In this document: positions 1 to 10,983 of the stretch, one piece after another | Layout of the letters: each line of letters begins with the position of its first letter | How positions within the stretch are numbered: position 1 is the stretch's first letter | Program-made: the position numbers and the translations under genes | Notes under the pieces: model-generated | Databases searched by the model: none | Seen by the model: the letters and a program-made list of their open reading frames with translations, nothing else | Told to the model about the DNA's origin: nothing | NCBI GenBank assembly: GCA_011947345.1 | Contig: JAAVTG010000559.1 | Coordinates: 372,001 to 436,000 of the forward strand | From: Phytophthora quininea | Taxonomy: Eukaryota > Oomycota > Peronosporomycetes > Peronosporales > Peronosporaceae | Direction: 5' to 3' | Length of the DNA: 64,000 nucleotides

Positions 1-36
1 TATTAGAGCGAAGAGCAAGGCTCAGCCTCGAAACAT

Positions 37-1461
37 TCAAGCGTTGGAGCCGTAGTTGTTGTTGGTCTTGCCAGCAGCGCGACCCAGAAGACGCTGCGAA
101 ATCTCGCTGCCACTGCCACTGCGACGAATCATTGGGCTCTGGCGATACACCACTTTCCCACGGCGCTTACGCATAAGATGCGTCTTTTGCAGCGATGGCG
201 AGGCGTACATAGGAGATTTCTCCACCGAGTCGGCGCCACGCTTGCGCTCCTCCTTCTCCGAGTGATACACGAGCAAGCCCATCACCAAGACAAACAGCGC
301 AAAGCCGTCGTAGACCGTGAACGATTGCCCTGCAAATTTGCCCGTAAGCAGGGGGATCATGTACAGCAAGTCGGTGAGGGGAGCCCCACAGCCGAAGACA
401 CTACGAACAACACGCTGCTCCCTTCTTTGAAGATGTAGAGCATCAACTGGTTGTACACGGTGTTGAAGATGATAAAGACCAGGAACACCTGCAGCACACC
501 CGAATCACAGGCCAGATCTTTGCCGTTCAACTCCACCGGGTTCCCAATAAAGCACTCGTGAGCTTTTACCACATAGGACGGAAAGTCTCCCCATGGTACG
601 GGCGGGTCGCTGAATGCTTTAATTCGGACGGTCCAGATCGTCGCGATGCCGATGAGGAGTTGGTAGAAGCTAATCCAAATGTTGGCGTACCAAATGTCCA
701 GATCCACGTCTTTGAGTCCGATCTCCTTGTAGACATTCGACATGGCTGCCGGAACCAGCGACACGATGTAGAGGATGATCCAGCCGGCGCTTGGGTCAGG
801 AGTGTTCTGGTTATCTTGGCCCGTCAGCGCTGGAATCATATTCACCATTCCACCGTACAGCACCAAAATGGACCCCAAAATGTGCCCACGCTTGAACCGC
901 GTTTGCAGGAACATGTAGGACAGCACCATGTTGAACGGCAAGTTGAGTTGGTTCAACACGTTGGCCATGTTTCCTCTGCCCCGTAAACAAACATATAAGT
1001 AAAAAAAACTATCCGACAAAGTCTACTAAGCGCACCCGATATGTGGCGTAGGAAATGCTCCTAGTAGGTTGTAGAGTGTGTCAAAGAGCGCCATCAGCGC
1101 GTATTTGTAATGTGGGAACTCCTTCATCTCCGGCGTAATGTCGTCTGTAAAATAAAGTTTATATCTAAAAAAATGCGTTAGCGACATCAAACAAAATACT
1201 GCTACTTGGTTACGTACGCGACCACGGGGGCAGATGACACTAGGAAGGCGATGGGGAGGATGACGTTGGTGAAGTACCAGAGGAACTCGGTGTAGTCGTA
1301 CGTGATCCGCCTGGAGATACGTTGCGTTACACCCTAGAACGGAAAGATTACACTCACTACTGCACGCACGTGTAGAGGACGCGGTCCACACAGCGCGCCA
1401 TGATCAGCAGACACAGCGCCACCGCCAGCTTGGACTCCCACAGCAGGCGCTTGACGTCCAT
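37..1461 (-). CDS. CRT-like (chloroquine-resistance-transporter family) membrane transporter
   Basis: Member of the CRT branch of the drug/metabolite transporter superfamily, multi-pass carriers of vacuolar or plastid membranes. Four exons are visible, approximately 1461-1358, 1333-1214, 1138-1036 and 975-37; the first two junctions are approximate. Segments of family type include LTDLLYMIPLLTGK, a hydrophobic helix VFLVFIIFNTVYNQLMLYIF, and a basic cytosolic C-terminal tail. The last exon changes frame at 378-381, where a run of four G (C on the coding strand) should be five to give GLPLTDLLY; I read this as one gene with a one-base error. The start chosen is the ATG at 1461 (MDVKRLLW), because the longer upstream frame runs into the divergent VPS51 gene. 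Substrate is unknown. Family assignment fairly sure. Confidence 0.75.
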
Positions 1462-1552
1462 CGTGGCGGATTCTTCTGGTTCGATACCTGTGTGACGATT
1501 GAAGCGTAACCAGGTCACAATCATATCGATCCGCAGCAACCTTGGATCGACG
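1462..1552. promoter_or_regulatory. short divergent promoter between CRT-like gene and VPS51
   Basis: Only 91 bases separate the inferred start codons of two oppositely oriented genes, so both promoters must lie here or overlap the first exons. No TATA element is obvious. Inferred from gene layout only. Confidence 0.4.
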
Positions 1553-4500
1553 ATGGAAGACCAAGGGATGTCGCGCATGCAGGAGCTGCTGAGCAGCTAC
1601 TACGGCCTGCAGGACCAGGAGAGCAAGCAGGAGCAGCTGCGCAACATCGACTCGCCCGGGTTCGACCCCAAGATCTACGTCAAGGTGGGTTTAGGCCGCT
1701 CAACAGGCATGTAACCATCTAGCGTAACCTCTTGCTTCTTCTACAGGAGTTGTTGGAAGGCCGCGGATTGAACGATCTGCTGGCTACGGACGACAAACTC
1801 ATCCGAGAGATCAAGGAACTGGACACCAACATGCAGATGCTGGTCTATGAGAACTACAACAAGTTCATCAGCGCCACGGACACGATCCGGAAGATGAAGG
1901 TTACTATGGGTTACCTTCCGGCTACACTGAATTTTGCTGTGCTGACGACGACTATTTCCCTTGCAGAACAATGTTGCTAGCATGGAGGATGAAGTGGAGA
2001 GAGTGGTCAAGAGTATGGACACGATCACCGCCAAGAGCGAGAGCATCAATGTGGCGCTGGCACCGCATCGCTCCAAGGTGGAAAAACTCATTGGGGTACG
2101 CCGCCTTTTGAAGAGATTCGAGTTTATCTTCGAGCTGCCGCAGCGGTTGAACACGTACGTGGGAACTGGTGATATTGCTAGGATTTGTAGTGGTTTTCAA
2201 TGAGATATTATTTTATTGCAGGGCTGTGAAGCAAGAGGAGTACGCCAATGCCACCAAATACTATCTGTTGGCACGTCGGATCTTGGGACGATACGAACAC
2301 ATCTCGTCGTTCAAAGTAGGGCGAGGTTATCTTGTTGTGTTGTGTTGCAATGAAGTTGATTTTTGTTGTTATTGTGATCGTTAGACGATACAAACAGAAG
2401 CCGAGAAAATTATGCTGCAACTAGAACGTCTGCTGAAGAAGAGGATGGCCGACATAACGCTCGACTCGGAGGAGGTTACATTGTCATTTGTCCTGGCTTG
2501 GAGCGGCGTACCCGCTAACAGCTTGGTTGTGTATACTCTATGGACCAGATTTGCGAAACTGTGGTTCTGCTGCATCAGCTGGACGCTTGCAATGATGATA
2601 TCCGAGACCAGTTTCTTGAATGGCACCAGGCGTACTTTGACCGCGCGGTGACTGTGTACAAGGTACACTACGACGATAGCTGCTATTCTGCTTTTCTTTG
2701 GGGTTACACTGACCACATTGCATATTTCAGTTTCAAGGCACAGCAAACTCCGTGCTAGCTTTTCTGCAACAATTCAACGCAGACGTGTTGGCGAAAATGA
2801 GTCGAGTGTTCACTGTGTACAAAGACCACTTCATGCCGGAAGTCGTCGCTCGCGAGAAGTCGTCGCCGCGCAAGGCCTCGGTTGCAGTTCGAGACGATCT
2901 ATTCCTCAGCTTTGTCAAGGAGTTATTTGGGCTGTATCTAGCCGAATGCGTCACTCAATTCCGTCGCCCCCACAGTGATTTGTACGTGCGTTGGTCTGTA
3001 TATTCGCAACGTTTACGTGCTGACAGCTCATATTTTGTTTGTCATGTAGGGGACGACCGAAGAAGTGTTGGAGAGCTTGCAAGATGATGACCTCTCGGCT
3101 GATACCGTCGCCAGTGAATACTTCGTTTTCATGAGAGTATTGAAACATTTTGTCTCGCAAGTGGAAGACGTGGACAGAGTCATTCCGATGTGCGGACTGG
3201 CCACAAGTGCTACAGAAATCGTGGAGGGCTGCGTTCGCTTCCAAATCGAAGGTGTCTTCCGTAACTTGCGCAAGGATACCGGGGAATTATTTCGCAGCCG
3301 CCATCAAGACGTCGCTAGCTTGGGTCGTGGGGCGCTTGATGGCGGCCAGAGCGTTCAACCGGTGGCAAAGGAAGCTGCCCGATCGCTTACGGACAAGATG
3401 CAGCAAGTGCTTCAGCAAATGGAGCCCATGGTACACACAGGCTCTATGATTCTATCCGGGATGAGCCGCCTCTTTGCCGACTTGGTTCAGGTAAGGCAAT
3501 ATAACGATGATGATTGTGCTAATTTACGATTATTAACACTTCTAACATTTCTTTACCTTTCTAGGGACAATTCTACGAGTTTTTGAAGTGGTTCAATGTG
3601 TCGGCCCTTCAGTATGCCGAGCCTAAGCGTGCTTTTGCACCAAGCGACAGGATGGATGGCGAAGAACAAGACGCCGTGGTGCTGCCTTGGCTAGAACCTA
3701 CTCCTCAATTCTTGCTATTCCTTGCGTGCATGTGCCAAGAGCTTTCCGCAGATGGTATCGGTGAGTGCGTCCGCAGCCTCATTGAGTGTTTGCCTGCGCC
3801 TCTGTCCCCGTCAAAGTACGCAGGGAGCGATCCTGCTCGCAGTCATAGAATGAACCAGCAAGACGTCACCCACATGATTGAAGTGACCCGTGAATCTTCC
3901 AGGGAGCTACTCCAGTATGTCGCCAAACAATACGGGAATCAGTTATGCGTCATTGTCCACAATGGTGTGATCGCGACGTCCTGGTTCGACATGGACGAAG
4001 AACCGCGAAGTGTTCAAGAAATGATGGCTGCAGTTATTGAGACCACCTTCCGCTTTGGTAAAGAGATTGCGCTAGCTCTCGGTGACGAACGTAGTGCTTT
4101 CGTGGGGAGCAATAGCCGGACAGCAAGTCGCGACTTTCGTCGACGTGCCAGCGCTCTGCGCTCTCGCAACGGAGGAGCTGTCACGGCCTCGTCTGGCATG
4201 CAACTAGATGTGGAGCGCATTTTTGCGCGTAAGATCCAGATTTTCCCCACCCAAATCGATCTTACAGCGGACGGCTTCGTTCAGGTAATGCTCAAGATGT
4301 GTATCAAAGCTTTCAGCGAGTGGATTCGAACGTTTGAGCTGTCGAAATTTGCACTGCAACAGATCCAGCTGAACGCTGAGTTCTTGCGCAGTACGTTGAT
4401 GCACGTGGTGGCATCTGACGAGGGCGAGGAGGAAGTGGAAAGCTTGTTGTCCGACTTGCTCTCTAATGCACGCGCCCGTGCGACTGAGGATGTGTTGATG

Positions 4501-4566
4501 GACCAGAGCAACGTTGTTGCAATTGTGAGCACTAGAAGTACTCAAGTGCTTTCACGCCGAGGCTAA
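1553..4566 (+). CDS. VPS51: VPS51, subunit of the GARP/EARP tethering complexes
   Basis: Tethers endosome-derived vesicles at the trans-Golgi network together with VPS52, VPS53 and VPS54 (established for the family). Nine exons with GT-AG introns: about 1553-1684, 1747-1899, 1967-2154, 2222-2315, 2385-2474, 2522 or 2549-2662, 2731-2985, 3050-3490 and 3565-4566. The N-terminal core is diagnostic: a LLSSYYGL segment, FDPKIYV, then [20 protein letters not shown], followed by a coiled coil and FELPQRLNT. Phases agree at most junctions and no frameshift is needed, unlike most neighbours. The start is the ATG at 1553. The last 15 coding bases overlap, on the opposite strand, the end of the phosphodiesterase gene. 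Confidence 0.9.
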
Positions 4567-7500
4567 TTCGTGAACGGTGGAGAGTGCAGATGACAATGAA
4601 TGGAGATCTTTGTAATGCTTTCGTAAACGACCTGTGTCATTTTTCTGGTCGAGTAGGCTCCGTGAGCTGGCGCCTCGAACGTAGGCTTCAGCCAACTCGG
4701 CGATCTCTGCCGCTTCGCGATGGAGTTTTTCCAACTCGACCTTGTATCGTTCTCGATTGGCCTCCAAAGCGTCTGCGTAGACGCGTATGGCAGGACACAG
4801 CGTTGCCAGCGGCAACCAAATGGGACGCAGCACGTAGTTGATGAAGTTCAGCTGCACGGTGACCCGAGTTTTGGCGTGGTGCAAGTTGGTCATGAACGAA
4901 TCAACTGGATAATGCATTTCAGCCTCGTTCTTGGCTTGTTGTTGAAACTCAGAGAGTACACGAGTGCCCCAGCGAACAGCTTGAGAGAACGGTAGCGCTT
5001 GACCAGACAAGTCTGCTGCATGGATGATAGTCGCCATGAACACGAAGCGGTGTTTGCTGCGGCTTCGCCGGGCCCCTTTACCTCCATTGCTGCTGACAAG
5101 TAGGTGCCGTCTTGAGAGTCCCTCAAGTGCTTTACACTTTTCAAAGTGTTTCGCCATATCTGTGGCGAGGATACAATGAATAAGAAGCCGCCGCACATAC
5201 ACGAAGCAGGCCCGAGTCGGTAATCGCGCTAAAAGATTAGCTCCCGGGTGACTCAGTATAATGAAGGCCACCCGGCAGTGATGGCGTTCTAGGACAGCAT
5301 CGTCATTGTGTGTAAGCGCGAGTTGGCTGTGTGCTTTGATTTCAAAGTCGTTGGTGTTGCCGGGGTGATCGAGATCATGACATAATGCTGCCAACAACAT
5401 GGCGAAGATTTCCACGCGCGCGAAGTACGACTGAGCGACGCCAGATCGCCGCAATAAACAGTAGGTCGCATGTGTGACTTGGAACGCGTGCTGGAGATTG
5501 TGGAACGGATTAGGACGATAATGCGATGCCACGTGAGAAAAGAACGTCGAGAAGGTTTCCTGTCCAACTTGGAAGCGTTCCAGAAGACCAAGCGACCTGA
5601 ATAACACCGAGGTGGCCACGAAGATGTCGTTGTTGGATAAATCCAAACAACTGAAGTCCCACCGCATTACATCTCCAACGCCAATGACATGCCCGCTTTC
5701 GCGTGTTGCCGAGACGCGTCGAGCTGGAATCCGTTGCGGGAATGGAAGAGTAGCAAAAGGCAAGATAGATGCTTCGCCGTCGTCGCTGCAGTCTTCTTCG
5801 TCATCATCATTAAATTCGTCTTCCTCTTCAATCAGATCGTCGTCCTCGTCATCTGGATCGTCAGCAATGGCTGTTACTGCCACCTCTTCCAGTACGTCCA
5901 TCTCGCTGGATTGACAGTACTTTTGCACGATTGAGGAAATGATGTCGGCTTCGTTTACATCATCTACAGATTGCACCTGTGGAGGATTATCACCGGACTC
6001 GTTCGAGATATCGAGGGATGCTCCGAGCCCGCAATCGGACACCACTTTATAGTACGAAATGTCCAACGACAACCTACCAAGTGCGAATTGAATCTCACGG
6101 CAGTACTGGGTCATGATTTCTGTATCGCTTATCGTAAACGGCACACACGATCGCACTGGAAGAGCTGGGACGGAGTCATCATTTCCTTTTTCGCCTTTTG
6201 TTCCGTCCTCTTGGTCGTCTTTTTGTTAATGGCCATGACGACTGCCACGATTTTGGGGTTTATTGGCGTGTGGTCTTCAAGCACGGGCATGCCCAGCACT
6301 GTAGTCGTTCGGTAACCTGTTTTGCGGTCCATCGTTGGGTCGAAGTGCGGATGCGAGTAGGCATCGCGCGTGACCAACGTCTTTCCGGTTGTGGCGATAA
6401 GACCCGACAGGCCATTCGTGAGAGGCATACGCAAGCTTTCACCGTCTTCCTGTGTGATCCACAGCTCCTTCTTGAGCGTGTCCACGAGCAAAAGCCAAAT
6501 CTGTCGCAATGCAGAAGTTTCCTGCCTTCCGCCATGACGACGCGCACGAACCGAGCGACTGAGGCGGCAGCAGTACTTTCATCTTCTGTTCTGTCTCCGG
6601 TGTTACAGCCGCGTTCACCGTTGCTGTTGACGAAATCGGCGAGTTGCAGCCGCGCTTCGGTTAATCTTTGAGACATCAACACAGAACGAAGCAAGTTGGA
6701 CTTATGCAGCGAGATACCAGCGGCTTCAGCTGCGTAAGTGAGGTAGAGCGCATCATCGGCTGTGAAGTCGTCGCCGTCGACCTTATTGGTGGCACACACA
6801 ACAGCCAGGACGTAGCCTTCAGCGTCTTTGACCGGAGCACAAAGCACTTGCTTCGTGTGGAAAGATGTCCATAGTTCGTCGAAAATTGGGTCAAAGGCCG
6901 GGTGGCTTCGCGCAGAGTTGGCAAGCACAAGTTGCCCAGACCGCATGACGAGCCCAACGATACCATTGTGCGCTTTCAAGAAAGCTTCGTCGTACCCGTC
7001 GCAGCGTCGACTGTACGAGTTACGCGGTTTGTCTCCTCGAGTTTTGCTTCTGACGCTCGTGGCTACGAATAATTTGTCAATCCTGGACTCAGTAACGAAG
7101 AGGTAAAATTCTTCTGTTCCTTCATCGCGCACGTACAGCGCAATGTGCTCGGCGTGCAACAGTTCGTAGGAGACCGCAATGATTTGATGGAGCACGGCCG
7201 ACGAACTGAGCTCGGCAGCAATGTTCCGGTTGAGCTTCAGCAGACACTCGATGCGACCTTGCATGAACTGATGTGCACTAGCAAGCGAGAGGTTCCAGAG
7301 AGCTGTTCCTGTCGTCACACAAATGTTCTCGAAGCTCTCTTTGTCTTGAGGATCGAGCGCTCCTTTCTGTCTTGATTCCTGATTGCGGCTAAGTTTTGCC
7401 AAGGTGGCTCGTGTGAACCAGAGGGGTTCTTCGCTTTGAGCTGGCGGTGAAGTACTGAGGCCCGCCATTTGCTTTCGAGTGATGACTTGGAAGACGCCAA

Positions 7501-8378
7501 CTAGTACCCCGTGGACGTTGCAGATCGGCGAGCAAAGCAGAGCTTCCGGCTCAAATTCCAGGAGCTCCATCTGCTCTTCAAATACGTCGATAACCTCGGA
7601 ATCCCCAACATCAGCGACTTCGAGTGGCGTTCCAGTCTAAAACACACGACAACACATTCGCGATTAAAACAAGACACCAAAGGAAATATTGCAGAAGACG
7701 AGCTTACCAGGACAACACGACCAAAGGTAGTGGCTGAGTCAACTAACACGCTGCCTTCTTCGGTGAGGTATCGATGCCCTGGCACGTCTATCGGCGGGTT
7801 GGAATACAACTCGACGCGGTCCTTCTTCTCGTTCAGGATGCCTAACGTATATTTCTCCGCGGGGAAAACGTGTTGCGCGGCTCGCAGCGCAGTGCTCACG
7901 ATGTCCAGAGTGTTGGAGGCCTGGGAGATCTCGCGCATGGCGTCCATGAGCGCGTGGAGCTGCGTGGAAGACCGGAAATGCAATGAGCATCCACCTTATT
8001 GCAAACACTATCAGTACGTACATGTTCTTCTCGCCCGGTGAGCTGGTTCATCGTCTGGGCTTCCTCTCCAATGAGGTTGCGCATGCTGGCGCCGAGGAGT
8101 TCGCTTTTGGGTCGCAGTCGCTTGGGCGAGCCGGCGCTGTAGAGCCCACTGCGTGGAAAGGTGCGACGACTTTGCTCCAGGCGATCTCCCGCGCAGCAGT
8201 CCAGTTGCTGCTGCCGCTTGATAAGCTTCATCTCGAGCGCTCTCGCCTCTTCCTCGGACCGTGCCAGCTCCTCAGCCAGCCTCTTGTTCTCCGCCATGGC
8301 CTCTTCGGCGCCGCGCATCGCCACCTTGAGTTCCATCAATGGCACACACACCAAGTCGGCATCTTCACCACTCACCAT
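4552..8378 (-). CDS. cyclic-nucleotide phosphodiesterase with three GAF domains
   Basis: Hydrolyses cAMP and/or cGMP; class I phosphodiesterase. Exons about 8378-8022, 7959-7708 and 7636-4552. Order: N-terminal coiled coil, three GAF domains (about 7960-7450, 7250-6690, 6600-6225), an acidic linker, then the catalytic HD domain. Catalytic motifs are intact: HNLQHAFQVTH, the metal site HDLDHPGNTNDFE, HAADLSG, and the purine-clamp glutamine in TVQLNFINYVL followed by RPIW. GAF domains in such enzymes usually bind cyclic nucleotides or dimerise; ligand here unknown. Two one-base losses break the frame: at 6494-6496 and in the T-run 6220-6224 (five, six needed). The ATG at 8378 is chosen because the longer frame has no ATG. 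Its stop lies inside the VPS51 coding end. Confidence 0.88.
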
Positions 8379-8586
8379 CGTTGCGAATGACCTAGAATGC
8401 CAGTCGTAAAGAGCTCCGAAGAGACAATAACCGCTTCCAACTTCATCGCTAACCGTTGACAACTCTGCTTCGTTTTTCTGCCTCGTCACATGGCTACAGT
8501 AGAAATGGGTATTAAAATAGTCATATACCCATTTTCGACAATTTCGCTTCGACCAGCCATTCTAACAGCACCAGCGACTGACGGCC
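8379..8586. promoter_or_regulatory. divergent promoter region, phosphodiesterase / DDX10
   Basis: 208 bases between two head-to-head genes. No element recognised beyond position; the ATG of the helicase gene follows directly. Confidence 0.35.
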
Positions 8587-10902
8587 ATGGCTTCGCGTGC
8601 GTTCCGACAGGCGCACGGCCACCAGCAGCCTGCAGAGCAAGACAGAGACGATATCAACTCCAAGCTCAAGCAGAATGAGCGCGAGCGCCTCGAGATCGAG
8701 CGTCTGGAGGCCAGAATCGCCGAGCAGACGCCAGCTCGAGGCTCGCAGCTCGGCGAGGCCGCCAGTTTCGACCTTTTCCCGCTGTCTGAGGCATCCAGAC
8801 GCGGTTTACGAGCTTGCGGCTTCACCGCACCTACCAAAATCCAAACCGGAGCGTTGCCGCACGCTCTGGCAGGTCGAGACGTGCTCGCAGCTGCCAAGAC
8901 AGGCTCTGGCAAGACGCTGGCCTTCCTGTTGCCTGTGCTCGAGAAACTCTTCCGTCTTCGCTGGGGAGTTGAAGACGGACTCGGTGCACTTGTGATCTCG
9001 CCCACACGCGAGCTGGCGCTGCAGATCTTCGAAGTGCTAAGAAATGTGGGCAAAGCCCACGCCTTCTCGGCTGGACTAGTGATTGGGGGCAAGAACTTTA
9101 AAGAGGAGCAGATGCGACTAATCAAGATGAATTTGCTGGTGTGTACGCCTGGAAGGCTGCTGCAGCACATGGAACAGACGCCGGCGTTTGATGCCAGCAA
9201 CTTGCAGGTGCTGGTACTGGACGAAGCAGACCGAATTTTGGACTTGGGATTCCAGAAGCAGTTGACGTCCATTCTGACGCACTTGCCCCCTGCAGGGGAA
9301 AGACAAACGATGCTGTTCTCGGCGACGCAGACGAAATCCGTGAAGGATCTGGCGGCGCTGAGTCTGCGGGAACCAGAATATGTGGCAGTGCACGAGCACT
9401 CGGCTAATGCTACGCCGAAGGGTCTTTCACAGAGCTTCGTGGTGACTCCGTTAGAGCGTAAGCTGGATGTGCTGCTCTCGTTTATCAAGTCGCACCTCAA
9501 GCACAAGACGATTGTGTTTCTAGCTACGTGTCGACAAGTGCGTTACGTGTACAGTATTTTCTGCAAGTTGCAGCCTGGCATTCCTCTTTGTGCTTTGCAC
9601 GGCAAGTACAAGCAAGGCAAACGTGTGGAGGTCTACTACGAATTCCTGAACAAGCCATCAGCAGTATTGTTTGCCACAGATATCGCAGCTCGTGGGCTGG
9701 ATTTCCCTCAGGTGGACTGGGTGTTCCAGCTGGACTGCCCCGAGGACGCAGCCAACTACATTCACCGTGTCGGTCGTACAGCGCGTTATAACAAACAAGG
9801 TAAAGCGCTCATGTGTTTTGCCGTCGGAGGTGGAGGGTATGTCCAAGCGCCTTGAGGAAGCAAAGGTGCCGATCCGCGAAACAAGGCTGAACCCCAAGAA
9901 AACCTCAAGCTGTCGTCAAAAGTGGCGTCCGTAGTGGCTGGCGATAAGGAGATTAAGGCGCTGGCACAGAAGGCGTTCATGTCCTACGTGCGCTCCGTGT
10001 ACTTGCAGCCTGACCGTGAAGTATTTAACGCCGCTTCACTTCCCTTAGACGAATTTGCCGAGTCTCTCGGCCTCCCTGGTGCACCTCGCATGCCGTTCTT
10101 GGCAAAGATGAAGGCTGAGAGCGACAATGGCGACAATGCCGCACTGCGCGAGGAGCTGCGTGGGAAGAAGAATGTAAATCGTAAACTGCAGCAGCTCAAA
10201 GAGAAAATTAAAGCGGAGAAGGAACGCAAGCGACTTGCTCGGCAGTTGGCTGCATTGGACCCCAAGGAGCAAGAGAAGGCGAAAAAGAAGCTGGAGGAGA
10301 AGCAGAAGCAGCAGCAGCAAGAGTCGGAAGAAGAGGAGGAGGAGGATTCGCTGATGGTAGTCAAGCGGCGCCACAACTGGGATGAGGAGGACGAGCCACT
10401 GGATCTGGAAGAGCTTAAACCCAGTAGGAAGAAGCTGAAGAAGTTGCGTGTGGACCGCGAGGCTGTGAACGCTTCCAAGATCTTGTTCGACGAGGAAGGC
10501 AACAGCTCCAAGCTGGCTGAGCGCCTCTCTGCACGGAACACTGGCGACGCCGAGTTCGCCGACGTGGAGGAGCACGCCAAGCAGTACACGGAGCAGGTGG
10601 CCGCTCGTCTGGCAGCCAAGGACGACGAGGACCGGCGCTTGGAGAAGGAGCGTGTGCGCGCCAAGCACCACAAGAAGCGCACGAAAGAGAAGGGCGAGCG
10701 CGACGACGACGACGAAGGTGTGCGTCTTGCAGTGGACTCGGACGAGAGTGACAGCGAAAGCCAGAGCGGCGAGGAGAGCAGCGGCAGCGAGTCCGCCTCG
10801 GAGTCCGAGGATGACGACGTTCCATCCAAGAAGAGGAAGGTGGATCGCTCCGCCGTGGCCAGCCAGGAAGAGCTGGCATTGCGTATGCTGCAGAGCAGAT
10901 AG
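8587..10902 (+). CDS. DBP4: DEAD-box RNA helicase DDX10/Dbp4, ribosome biogenesis
   Basis: ATP-dependent RNA helicase of the small-subunit processome in the nucleolus (family knowledge). Single long exon. Motifs in order: Q-motif region FTAPTKIQTGALPHAL, Walker A AAKTGSGKT, SPTRELALQ, TPGRL, DEAD as LDEADRILDLGF, SAT, then VLFATDIAARGLDFP and YIHRVGRTAR. The segment ALHGKYKQGKRVEVYYEF and the C-terminal SYVRSVYLQPDREVF segment are typical of Dbp4. The tail is lysine- and acid-rich with Q and E runs. Two frame changes: around 9811-9819, and at the C-run 9892-9895 (four, five needed). Restoring the frame makes one protein of about 770 residues. Confidence 0.9.
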
Positions 10903-10983
10903 ATAGACACCCCATTCGAGATAACCAATAGATGCTTCGCCACGTCAGTCGTATCGGATAGTCAACAATGTGCCCGACTCATC

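Noticed and set aside
6129..7570. Reading the phosphodiesterase as several pseudogene pieces.
   Set aside because: Catalytic motifs and GAF blocks are intact on both sides of each one-base break, and neighbours show the same error type.
9984..10943. Long minus-strand Ser-rich open frame opposite the DDX10 tail.
   Set aside because: Mirror of a Lys/Glu/Asp-rich coding sequence; DDX10 explains the region.
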